Part shown: one piece after another, positions 9,991 to 19,722 of the stretch
How the letters are laid out: each line of letters starts with the position of its first letter
How positions within the stretch are numbered: the first letter of the stretch is position 1
Origin: Rhizophagus sp. LPA8_4_AMF
Lineage: Eukaryota; Glomeromycota; Glomeromycetes; Glomerales; Glomeraceae
Assembly: GCA_021464525.1 (NCBI GenBank)
Contig: JADRCO010000896.1
Coordinates: 1 to 24,894 of the forward strand
Direction: 5' to 3'
DNA length: 24,894 nucleotides
Made by a program: the position numbers and the translations under genes
Notes under the pieces: generated by a model
What the model was told of the DNA's origin: nothing
Seen by the model: only the letters and a program-made list of their open reading frames with translations
Database searches by the model: none

Positions 9991-10849
9991 GATTTATTGA
10001 AAGCAATAAATCATTTGATTGTTAAATAATGCTATATATATAATATATATACTTGAAAAAAAGGTAACCAACAGTTAAATTTTATAATTTTTATTAATCC
10101 CATTATTCCCATAATAACAATTGTAAAATTTACATGCATCGCGTAGATAAACTATAATAAAGTTTAATAAACTTTGAATGCTAAACTTTGCTAGAAATAC
10201 ATTGAATTACAGTATATAAAATTTTTTTAAAAAAATCCTGCAGTTTCCTATTTTTTTTTTATCTTTTTTACTTTTTTTATTTAAATAATTCCATCAGATT
10301 TCACAAAGATGAAAATGATTAAGCATGTTCTGATTCACGATTTGTTTAAACAATCTCATGATTGTTCATTCAATTTCAATGGCATAACAATCGCTAGTAA
10401 TCATTAATTGTATCTATTACATAAAAATTTTAAAATCAACAATTGAGGTCTGAAACGGATTATTCGTTGTCAGCAAATACAAAACGGTCATTAATAATGA
10501 TATTGAGGGCTTCGATTGTAGTCAAATCTGAAACTTTCAAAATTTGCCCAAATATATAGATGATAACATAATATGCATAATATGCATAGTTCATCTAAGA
10601 ATACTATATCCACATTTGCCATCAAAAAAAATAAGCCCAAATAATATATCGATTCACCATTTAGTATGCACCATTTCGTATGCACCAAGTATTCCAAAGT
10701 TCGGCCGATGATGATGCAGAATTAGATTATTTAATTCTTCCAATATTCATTTATCGGTAACAATATCATTTTATTATATTATTAAATTAAATAAAGTATT
10801 TTTTGTAATGTTCTAATTTTATAATTATCTATACTTCTAATAAATTTAA
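9991..10849. other. intergenic AT-rich region, 3' side of the amidohydrolase gene
   Basis: No supported gene. Around 10660-10690 the words GTATGCACCATTT and GTATGCACCA form a short direct repeat, and ATATGCAT occurs twice at ~10568-10586. A minus-strand open frame at 10491-10697 has no domain. The last ~50 bp would hold the 3' UTR of the gene that ends at 10850. Confidence 0.4.
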
Positions 10850-12005
10850 TTAAGATTTTTCTGGAAAATAATATTTCTGAATATACCAAACGAGAGTCTC
10901 AGCAAGATCATTAACGAAATTCTCTCGTAACCTCTTATTTCCAAGTCTTAAAAATCTAGGTAATCTAAAATGTGAGCAAAAAAAATCGTGTAAATAAAAT
11001 TACTAAGTAATTTTTACTTTCTTAAATTAATCTTATTGACACTTACTCTATTTGTATGGCATCTACAACTTGTTCATTGTGTCTTGAACCATATCTTTGT
11101 ACAGAATAACCTCCATGAAAATATCTTTCATTCGGCATTGGAAATTTATGTATATGCGAAGGGATCGTATCATATCCAAGACTTTGTAATTTTCCGCCAA
11201 GTGATGTATATTCCCCTCTTAATAATTCTGAAAACCTAATCATGTTTTTCATACGAGCGTATAATGCTCTTATACTTGATTCTGAAGCAATTTCAATATT
11301 GTTATCTAATACAGTGGTGGAAAGTGATAAAGTTGCTGATGATAATACATATCCTAATTCAATGTAATTTTCCGGATGACCGTGTCCTATAAAGAGATGT
11401 ACTTATTATATTATTATTTTTATTATTTTTATTTAGAAGTCAATTAATTATTACAAACCGTGAACGTCAATTAATAAACCACGTCCAAAACGTAAGTCAA
11501 CCTCATCAATGGCATCTCTTATAAAGGAATGATAATCATTCCATACAATTTGTGTTTCGTTACTTGTTTCAATTTCAACACCTTCTTTCAAAGGACGATT
11601 AACGTCAATTTTACTCCTTCCCAAATGATTGATTACAATATATGGCCTTCTTCCATTCAGTATTTGCATAATTCTTTTAGATAACAAGTGACCAATTTCC
11701 TGTGTATTTATGTCATTAGATTTTACTATTCCCGGAATGTTTTGTTTTCTATCAGGAATTTCATCTGGAAACAAATGACCTCCGTGAGGTATTGAAAGTA
11801 TTAACGGAATATGTCCTGGAATAAATTCAGTAAAATTTTTGTAGCCATATGACGATGGTGCCAATAAATAAGATAGATCATCAGAATTATTCGTGGTAAT
11901 TATTGATTTTGATTGAAAATTTGAGGTTGATATAAACATTATAAGGAATAAGAGGAATACCGCTATTAAAATAAAAATTTTAGGATTTTTTAGATGTCGC
12001 GACAT
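10850..12005 (-). CDS. N-formylglutamate amidohydrolase-like enzyme with N-terminal membrane anchor, three exons
   Basis: FGase-family enzymes are metal-dependent hydrolases that cleave the N-formyl amide of formylglutamate; related fungal proteins may act on other amides. Exons on the minus strand: 12005-11459, 11386-11047 and 10964-10850. They join in frame to 333 aa, with GTTTGT...TAG and GTAAGT...TAG introns of 72 and 82 nt. A signal anchor covers residues ~9-27. Family motifs occur in order: SIPHGG (71-76), NTQEIG (100-105), HLGRSKIDVNR (127-137), IDVHGHGHPE (179-188) and RYFHGGYSVQRYG (270-282), then AIQIELPR (292-299), the usual C-terminal signature. The anchor suggests action in the secretory pathway or at the cell surface rather than in the cytosolic histidine route. 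The upstream ATG at 12003-12005 is the first in frame. The substrate is unknown. Confidence 0.85.
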
Positions 12006-12989
12006 ACTATCAAATTTTTTTCAGGATCAAAATATTAAAATTTGTACTTTATTCAGTAATAAAAGAATGTTTATTATAATATCAAAGAATTAATAATTAA
12101 GTTCTTTACTAAAAAGAAAAAGATAATTAATTTAAAAAAGAGAAATTTCTTTTTAAAAAAAAAATATGAACAAACATTGTTTTTTATTACAAAACCGGTT
12201 TAAACATTTTGTGTAAATTAAACTACTCCTGTTATGCAGTTTATAAACGCTAATCCATTAAAAGATGCTATCGTAACGGAGTACAAAAAATTTTTCAATC
12301 TCTATTAATAAATGAATTTTATTACATTGCTTTTAAATTTGTTATACAAATTTAAAAATACTTATGATTATTTTAAAATATACTTTCATTCGAATATATG
12401 AAAATGCATTTTTTCCTTTACTTTAAGTTCAAATGATTTCCCGCTTTTGAATATTTCAAATCCATATTATTAGAAGCGACATGTTCTTTACAGTTTCATT
12501 GTAATACCGAATGGTGTCGTGTAATGTTACGTTGTTTATTCAAATTAGAAATCCTTAACATAATTTTTTACATAACTAAATCATAAATTGTTAGTTAAAA
12601 AAAAATTATTTAATTGTTTTATTTCTAATTACAGTAATTTTTAGCAAGATTATCAACTTTCCGCCTTAGTGTCAGTCAAATCTATTCATTAATTTATCAA
12701 ATTTGTTCTTATCAAATTCTTGTGTATCGAAACACAATCAATTCATTCATTTATAGCCACTTATTGTTTGTCATCAGATACTACCAAATCAGTGGATATA
12801 AAAGGACAACACGGAACACATATAAGAGTTTCCGGTTTTTTTTTCATAGACGGTAGAATTGAGAAAATTGATAGTAAATTCTATATTTATTCACAAATGT
12901 TCTGTTATCTTTAAGAGAAAGTTATAAATAAAATCTAGACACTTTCATTTTGGGCAGTTTTTTTTTATTAATTAATATTCAGAATAAAA
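12006..12989. other. divergent intergenic region between two host genes
   Basis: This is a shared promoter region between the minus-strand amidohydrolase gene and the plus-strand zinc-finger/PARP-like gene. It is AT-rich with homopolymer A and T runs. A 64-codon plus frame at 12720-12914 has no domain and is probably chance. No specific regulatory site could be fixed. Confidence 0.45.
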
Positions 12990-15284
12990 ATGTTTAAATT
13001 TATGAGATTTAAACAAAAAAAAGATAGTGTTTGCGCGAGACCAGGTTGTAATAATCAAATTAAAAGAGAAAAAAATGGAACGGAATTTAATTATTGTAGT
13101 TCAAGTTGTCAAATGAATAACTATTCCCCCGGTTCAAGCGAAATTTATGACGAATTATTGGATTCTCCACCCTATACTTCAACTTCTTCAAATCAATGGG
13201 GAGTTTGGTCACCTAATCAAGAAGACACACCTCCTTCATATTCCTCTGTTAATAACGACAATGATCTTTTTGGTTCTATTGATAATGTTCAAGTTACACC
13301 GCTTTGGGAAACTGAAGATGATCCTCCTTTAAATACTTCGAATTCTCGTCATTCTTCTTCCCCTAATATAATAGATGATTTTCCACTTTGGGTAGATTCT
13401 CAAGTTGACCCCTTATGGACCCCTACTTCAAATAGGAATGCTTTAAATAGGAATGCTTCAAATAGGAATGCTTCAAATAGGAATACTACTTCAAGAAAAT
13501 TTTCACCACCCGCTACTCCTCGATCAAATAGTCCTTCGGATGAGGAAGAAGTTCATTGCCCACGATGTACATTCTTTATTCGTCCAAATAAGACATCCTG
13601 TGAGATGTGTGGTACAAGCATAACTAGACAGGAACCAAAAAGAAGTCATAATAAGAGCTCGTCAAAACCAAAATCTACTATAACATCTTATCGCGATTTG
13701 TACGAAGAGGATGAAAATGAGGACGAAGAAGAAGAAGAGGATGAAGATGAAGATCCATTTTCAGATCCAACACCAAGACGAAATAATCGATCCTCCTATT
13801 CGTCGCGGGATAATTATAGAAATTCATCATCATCTAAATCGCGTAATCAATCCTCTTATTCATCTTCAGATAATTATGATAATTATAATTACGAAAATTA
13901 TGAATATCCTCAACCGCGAAATCAATCTTCTTCGCGTAACCGTAGGTCGAGTGATAATAGGTCTTCTTTATATCAATCTCCAACGCCACCAAGTGACGAA
14001 CTTTGGATTGACGAAGATGAAAATTATTTTGAATCTATCCCATCTCGTAAAAGTTCAAGACAAAGGCCTCCACCTAAACCTTACACCACACCTTCCTTTT
14101 TCAAAGACACGGAGAGTCGTCCAAATAGAAATGTGCAAAAGCCACCTACACCTCCTTTGAAGGAGAAACAAATTTCATGTCCAGCGTGTAATTTCGACAA
14201 TCATCTTTCGATGACTCATTGTGAAATTTGTTATACTCAATTAAATAAAACTCCTGAACAGGATAATAAGAGAAATTCAAATTTTAATCGAATGGAACAA
14301 ACTCGGGCGAAAAAAGCATGTCCAACTTGTTCTTATTATAATGATGCTAACAGCGTTCAATGTGAAATGTGCTATCGTCCTATGGAAACTATTCGTAAAC
14401 CAATTTTTTCATTCTTCTCGCATGATGTTAATATGACACAATGCCCAACCTGTACATTTATGAATCATAACTCGATGGCACAATGTGAAGTGTGTCGAGG
14501 CGAATTACCAGGTAGCAATCTCAAACAGCAACAACAACAATACCAACAATTGATTGACAATATGCCTGGACCCGTAACTAAATTAATTAAATTGCCAGTG
14601 GATGACCACGATTACATGACTGTACAGTAAGTATGAATAATTCTTATTATTATAAAAAAAAATAATTTTTAACAACACAAGAAACTTTTCTTTAGGCAAC
14701 AATTCAGGACCGGAGTTCAAAATGGAACTATTTTAGCAATTTTCAGAGTAATTATGCCGGATAGAATAATTAAAGCACATGAAGCATACCAGAAGCAACT
14801 TGCCGGTAATAATCCAGTAGCCAAAGTTACTCATCGTATGTATCACGGCTGTCACGTTGCTTGTGATGCTAAACGATATTATGGACCTTCCGGTTGGAAA
14901 TATTGTAACGCGGCTGATTGTGGTTTATGTGGCATTGCTCAAAATGGAAATAGTTGTGCAAGATCAAAATATGGCGGAAGTAAGTGTAATAAATCAAAAT
15001 TAATTTATTAATCGAGTAAAAATATATATTCATTTTCTTTTAGAAATGTGGTTTGCAAGCAGTTCTGCAACCTCTTTAGGATATTGCAGAAACGATCCAA
15101 TTAAAGCCATGTTTGTTCAAGAAATCATATCGCAAACTGGTGGAGATGTTATTATTGTTGATAAAGAAGCGGTGAGACATCAATATTTTAATTTAATTTG
15201 ATCAATTCGGTTAAGCATAATTAATAACTATATTTTTATTTTTAATAGGCAACGCTTGTGAAATTCTTGATTATTTTCCAATAA
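12990..15284 (+). CDS. NZF/RanBP2-type zinc-finger protein with C-terminal PARP-like ADP-ribosyltransferase domain
   Basis: Exons 12990-14626, 14696-14979, 15044-15171 and 15249-15284 join in frame to 694 aa with consensus splice sites. Residues 15-40 form a Cys cluster (C15, C20, C36, C40). A disordered Ser/Pro/Asn-rich region follows, with PLW words, an acidic run (~239-260) and RS/RN patches. Four C-x2-C-x10-C-x2-C fingers have their first Cys at 190, 397, 444 and 485. They match Npl4/RanBP2 fingers, which bind ubiquitin or single-stranded RNA. The C-terminal ~110 residues resemble the catalytic fold of PARPs: MYHG (His596), then WFASSSATSLGYC (643-655), aligning with the YFADMVSKSANYC segment of PARP1, then DVIIVD (675-680) and a closing Leu/Phe strand. 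The triad would read His-Trp-Asp instead of His-Tyr-Glu. A Cys-rich insert (CNAADCGLC) is typical of fungal PARP-like proteins. Nuclear or cytosolic location is inferred from the lack of a signal peptide. Confidence 0.82.
13431..13484 (+). repeat. in-gene 15-nt tandem repeat coding for NRNAS units
   Basis: The unit AATAGGAATGCTTCA recurs about 3.5 times in frame and encodes the run NRNALNRNASNRNASNRN at residues 148-165 of the zinc-finger/PARP-like protein. It is a likely source of length variation between strains. Confidence 0.7.
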
Positions 15285-15758
15285 AATAATTCATTGTATA
15301 AAATTTATATGTACAGAATTTATGATGATAAGCTTATATTTCTTTCTTTTGTATTTTATATTTTGAATATATTTTTCCAAATTTTTTTATCGTTCATTAA
15401 AGTATTAAAGTATTTCTCTTTGATACAAATACAGTAAATAAATAGAAAATATAGGATGATATTTTTATATTGATCCATTTATACATCGTAATTACAATTC
15501 GATTTTACGTACATAAATCTTACTCTTAGCATTAATCTAAGTAATCTTATGTATTCTTCTGACAGATATTATATTACTCAGTAGCTTTATTATATAATAG
15601 ATGACGTACAAGCTACTTACTTCACTATTACGTGACAAATAGCACTACCCCAACAAAATTTCACCCCACGTGACTTAATGGCGCAACAAGCCACAGATTT
15701 TTTCGACCCGAATTATATTAATAATAATTGGCGACCAAAATTAAGAAATTCAATTGTT
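15285..15758. other. intergenic region
   Basis: This contains the 3' flank of the PARP-like gene. Three ACGT-core words, TGACGTAC (15602), TTACGTGAC (15628) and CACGTGAC (15667), lie within 75 bp. A short plus frame of 49 codons starts at 15678 (MAQQATDFFDPNYINNNW...), with no family. It overlaps a minus-strand membrane-like frame and cannot be decided. Confidence 0.4.
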
Positions 15759-16031
15759 TTATTTAACGAAAGACAAAACAAAAGTTATTGCAAAGGCATA
15801 TACTATTGTGTAAAACATCCATGGTAAAAATAAAATAAAACGAAAAGTTTTCTTATTTAAATTTTCAATTATATTAGCAATAAAAAATTTAACTTCTACG
15901 AATTTTTCCCGTACAATTTTTATTGTAAAATATACAAATATTAAGTAACCGAATACAACTAAAATTAAAGAAATTGTTTCCATTTGTAAATTACATTTAA
16001 AATATGCATTGGCATATATTATCATAAACAT
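15759..16031 (-). CDS. possible 90-aa two-helix membrane protein
   Basis: An ATG frame on the minus strand has two convincing hydrophobic stretches, residues ~19-37 and ~63-86, around a charged, amphipathic middle (KIVREKFVEVKFF...ENLNKKTF). It ends VLSFVK. The length and layout suit a small membrane protein, but no family is recognised, and T-rich DNA favours such frames by chance. No intron is needed. Confidence 0.3.
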   Translation of the reverse strand: MFMIIYANAYFKCNLQMETISLILVVFGYLIFVYFTIKIVREKFVEVKFFIANIIENLNKKTFRFILFLPWMFYTIVYAFAITFVLSFVK

Positions 16032-16149
16032 TTCTCAATTAAAAATAGTGTATTATGTGAATGGTCCTTGAAAGTTCGTGGCATGGAATTCCATCATGAT
16101 AAAACAAAATCCCGAGACTTTGACGCGCTCAAAGTTTAGCAGATATCTA

Positions 16150-18090
16150 TAAGTCATTGCGTAACTGGTCAACTGATGATTCAGATCAATCTGTGCGACA
16201 GTCGATTTCGTCTATCGTCTATGAAGCAATCAAAGCTCTCAATTTCACAAAAGAGGAAAAAGATGCCCTACGCGCTTTCTTCATTAATAATCCAAATAAA
16301 AGAGCTGAAGCGGAGGAGCTCCTTCCTACCCTTGATGACGTCCTCTCACAGGTTTTATCAAAACATAAGATAATGTCTATAATACCGAATACTACTTATT
16401 CTTGTGCTTTTCTTTCCTGCTTCCTATTGTTAAACCCGCCCAAAAAACACATTTGCGTTATCGTAGAGCAATCTGGTAGCACCGGTAAGTGATCTTAATA
16501 AATTTGGTCAATGCAACTTGAATTGATTTTTTTTTGTTAGCCATAGTTTAATTTTACCTTTATTGTGTCATATTAACGTTCCATGTTTTCTTTCATTTGA
16601 ATATTAACTTGTATCTATATATCTTTTCTATTAGAACATCCTAGAAAGCGTGCAAGATATGAAATTGAGGATACAAATGAAACTGAAGAGGTAGATGAAA
16701 TCTCTGAAGGCTTTTTGGCGGGCTTTAAAAACTACAAAATATGATTATGATGTGAAGTCACCGCTTTTTACGGTGTTTGGAGATCGGTATGTTACATAAC
16801 CTTCAACGCTATTTGTTCGCAAATGCTATGATGACCTGCTCAAGATTGTTATTGATGATAAAATAAGAGATCTGCATCTTTCTGATAATCCTGATATCGG
16901 GAAAACCTTTTTTGGTTACTATCTAATATATTATCTTGTGAAATAGGGTAAAACAGTTATATACGATGTCAAAACTTTGGAAGGATTTGTTATTTTATTT
17001 GGTCAAAAAGAAGAACAAGTTGCTTATCTTCATAGAACCAATGATATTCATATAATTAGAGGATACCAGTCAAATCCAAATGTCTGGTATATTGTAGATG
17101 GAAAAGTACCAGACAATCATGAAGCCAGTGCCAAGATGGTTCTAATTTGTTCACTACACAAAGGTCATTATTCAGATTTTGATAAGTGCCATCCAGATAT
17201 ACGGTACATGTCAGTATAGTTCTGGGATGAAATAAATACATGTAGAGCTAATATTTTCACAGATATTTCTGAAAGAAAAGTTCAAGAATTATATCTTAAA
17301 TGGGAAGGAATCCCTAGGTATATTTTGGAAGGTGCTACCAATTTAAATACTCAAAAATAGCTTAAAAAAGCAATAACAAAATGTGATGAGATTTATTGGA
17401 GAAAATGATGCTAATGATGAAATTAGTCACAAAGTAATTCATATTTGGACAAACTTTCCTGAGGAAGATAATGGTAATATTAATTCTCAAGTTCCTACTG
17501 ATCTATCTGATCTATTACTTGGATCATCATTATGACATTGTCTGATCAACTTCCTAATGATCCATTATCCAAATCATCATCATCTGTTCAACTTCTTACT
17601 GATCCATTATTTGATCAACCTTAAATTCAAGTTGATAAGCTATACAAAAACAGTTATAAAATTTGCATCTGATTATGTAGCTTATGAGGTGATTCTTAAT
17701 ATAAAGAATAAATTAATAGAGGAATTTACTAGAAATATGGATTCAATCTTGAACAGGGATGGATGAAAGTTAAATTGTATTTTTGAGCAGATTGCTCACT
17801 GAATCTTAAGAAATAGAGGAACTTTTAATCGTTGTTCTTTAAATACAAATTTTGAAGACAATTTTATTTTTCAAGCATGTGAATTAATATTATTTACTTA
17901 AATCAATGAGATCTGAAATGAATATTATTTTAGACTGTTAAATAAAACCTTTCCATCAATAGATGCAATTGTTACATCCAGTTGTCTCTTACAAATGACT
18001 ACTACAATGAATTATCCTATTAAAATTAATGGGCTGAAAAAAGTTCAGAGCAAATTAGAAATAGGAGTGATATCTATTATTATTTGTCAT
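16150..18090 (+). pseudogene. Crinkler (CRN)-family gene fossil
   Basis: The stretch carries, in order, the parts of the CRN proteins that are expanded in Rhizophagus: an N-terminal helical linker region (~16150-16350), a short exon after a GTAAGT...TTAG intron (16635 onward), an NTPase-like P-loop region with GKTFFGYY (~16885-16930), the WYIVDG block (~17090), a KWEGIPRYILEG block (~17300), and a C-terminal block near 17940-18060 with the family's 'FESIDSI' and 'YPIKINGL' style words. CRN proteins are modular effectors that often carry nuclease-like ends. This copy is broken in many places (roughly ten or more breaks) and is treated as a fossil. It is fairly recent, since family motifs are still readable along its whole length. 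Confidence 0.6.
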
Positions 18091-18168
18091 ACCAAGACAG
18101 TTATACAATAAGTATACAAAGCAGAGATATTCTACTACTGATAATGAAGGTGCTCTGAACCTGGAATC

Positions 18169-18420
18169 TTGGATTGGATAACATCTCAAACAATATGTCT
18201 TAAAAATCAATTTAAACTTTTACTTGCTGAAATATCAAATATATTGTTTATAGAAGAAACTGATACATTATCTGACCAAGAAACTGATCAAAAAACCTTG
18301 ATATCAAAATGTAGTTGCAAAGATATGTGTAAAATTAATCAATGTGAATGACAACATAAAAATTTACTATACAGAAATAATTGCTATTCAAAGAATAAAA
18401 AATGTCAAAATACATAAGTT
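18169..18420 (+). pseudogene. CXC-like cysteine-rich remnant
   Basis: An open frame ends with CSCKDMCKINQCE (about 18310-18348). After a stop the Cys/Asn/Lys-rich flavour continues. Spacing of the type C-x-C-x3-C-x4-C is that of half of a CXC (tesmin/TSO1-like) motif, which in many fungi and animals is found at the end of transposase genes. The remainder of the parent gene is not seen, so it may be the tail of a separate decayed DNA transposon lying next to the Crinkler fossil. Confidence 0.35.
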
Positions 18421-18890
18421 TTTATCATTGTATAAATTGCATGTGACAAAAATAAAGAAGTGTATAGCTGGTTATATGACAATCTGTATGACAAAATAAT
18501 TTCTTCTTTTTTTTGTAAATAAAATTCTTTTCACTAACGTAACACTTTTACCTGATTCTATAAAAACATTTACATCATCTCAAATATTACTATAACTGTA
18601 AATGAGTCTGCCATATTAGCGAAAGAAATTAGATACAGAAAAACTTATCTAATTTTTGAGCTATTCAACAAAATCGGTAAAGATAAGATTCAGAAAATCA
18701 AATCCTTTTCTATCTTGATAATATCAAAATTAGACCAAATGAAATTGATAAAATATTGATTAAGCTTGTGATTAGATAAATTTACTATGCCACATACATG
18801 ATATTATGACCACAGATCACATTCTCTATATTAAATTTATCATCTAAAATAAAAATAAAGTTCTGCCCAATATAACTCCATCACTAAATT
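18421..18890. other. AT-rich region with decayed coding scraps
   Basis: No intact gene. Between 18600 and 18780 a broken plus-strand frame still reads like protein (RKTYLIFELFNKIGKDKIQ), which suggests an old gene remnant of unknown family. The rest is low-complexity. Confidence 0.35.
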
Positions 18891-18894
18891 TGAA

Positions 18895-19210
18895 AAGTGC
18901 TGAACAGTTATATTAATTTAGGTTGTTTTATGTTGAGTAGGTTGAACAGCACTTTTTAAGGCTGAACAGCACTTGATTTTGTAAATCTTTACTATTTTTA
19001 AGTCAAATATTACACAAATCCAAAAAAAAAAAATTTTCTTCTTACCAAAAATGGAAAAATTCAATTTCATAAACTTCTAAAAAAAGAAAATAATTGTTAC
19101 ACAAACTTTGTTTTACAAGTGCTGTTCTATGCATTGTTTTACTAATTTAATGCTGTTCTATTTCAAAAAGTGTTGTTCAACTCACCCAATACAAATCAAA
19201 GTGCTGTTCA
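18895..19210. mobile_element. foldback/MITE-like element built of TGAACAGCACTT motifs
   Basis: The left side has AAGTGCTGAACAG (18895-18907) and two direct copies of TGAACAGCACTT (18943-18954, 18963-18974). The right side has four reverse-complement copies: AAGTGCTGTTCTA (19117), TGCTGTTCTA (19151), AAGTGTTGTTCA (19168) and AAAGTGCTGTTCA (19198-19210). Left TTGAGTAGGTTGAACAGCAC pairs with the complement of right GTGTTGTTCAACTCACCC. The ~315-bp whole could fold into a large hairpin. It has no coding capacity. The true ends and target duplication are not certain. Confidence 0.55.
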
Positions 19211-19555
19211 ATAGTTTTTAAATTTGCTGATATTGTCAATATAAGGCTTTTTATTTTTTATACATCATGGTGAATTAATAAATCTGTATAAATTTGAAAT
19301 ATGATATTTTCTAGTATAAGTTACTAATGAATCACTAAAAAATACTACAAATTAATAAATCATTATAATTTAATAAGATCATATTAGATAAGATTTATAA
19401 TAAAACTGTACTTAAACCAATTAATCTCTATTTTAAATATAATATAAAACATATTTTTAACTATTATCCTTAAACTGATAACTATCAATATAAAAAAGTA
19501 GTTGAAATAGAAAAATAATATGATTATTTATCTATTATTAGATTTCATGAAACAC
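19211..19555. other. AT-rich spacer
   Basis: Low-complexity AT-rich sequence between two repeat elements. No gene, RNA or repeat unit could be supported. Confidence 0.5.
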
Positions 19556-19615
19556 CTTAGCTAGTGATGGATTTTGGATTTGTACAATTGGTTTTTTTAA
19601 TTGGACAATTTTGAA

Positions 19616-19651
19616 CTGTCCAAAACCAGTTTTAGATACAATTTTGGACAG
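19616..19651. repeat. perfect 10-bp hairpin in the outer element
   Basis: CTGTCCAAAA (19616-19625) and TTTTGGACAG (19642-19651) are exact reverse complements with a 16-nt loop. It lies in the left arm of the element that the MULE entered. Confidence 0.7.
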
Positions 19652-19713
19652 TTTAATACTGTTTAAAAATTCTAATACTTATCAACTGAAACTAAAAATA
19701 AAATAAAAATATA

Positions 19714-19722
19714 ATACTATTA
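19714..19722. repeat. left target-site duplication of the MULE
   Basis: ATACTATTA directly precedes the left end of the MULE and is repeated exactly at 23482-23490 after its right end. Nine bases is the usual target duplication length of Mutator-like elements. Confidence 0.75.

Noticed and set aside
12720-12914. 64-codon plus frame before the zinc-finger/PARP-like gene
   Set aside because: No domain; lies in the likely promoter or 5' UTR and shows no splice link to the gene.
13711-14160. 149-codon frame inside the zinc-finger gene
   Set aside because: Out-of-frame shadow of the Asp/Glu and Ser/Arg-rich coding region; its Ile/His/Lys-rich make-up is an artefact.
15678-15827. 49-codon plus frame MAQQATDFFDPNYINNNW...
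   Set aside because: The start looks protein-like, but there is no family, it ends quickly, and no convincing intron extends it. It overlaps the minus membrane frame, so neither can be settled.
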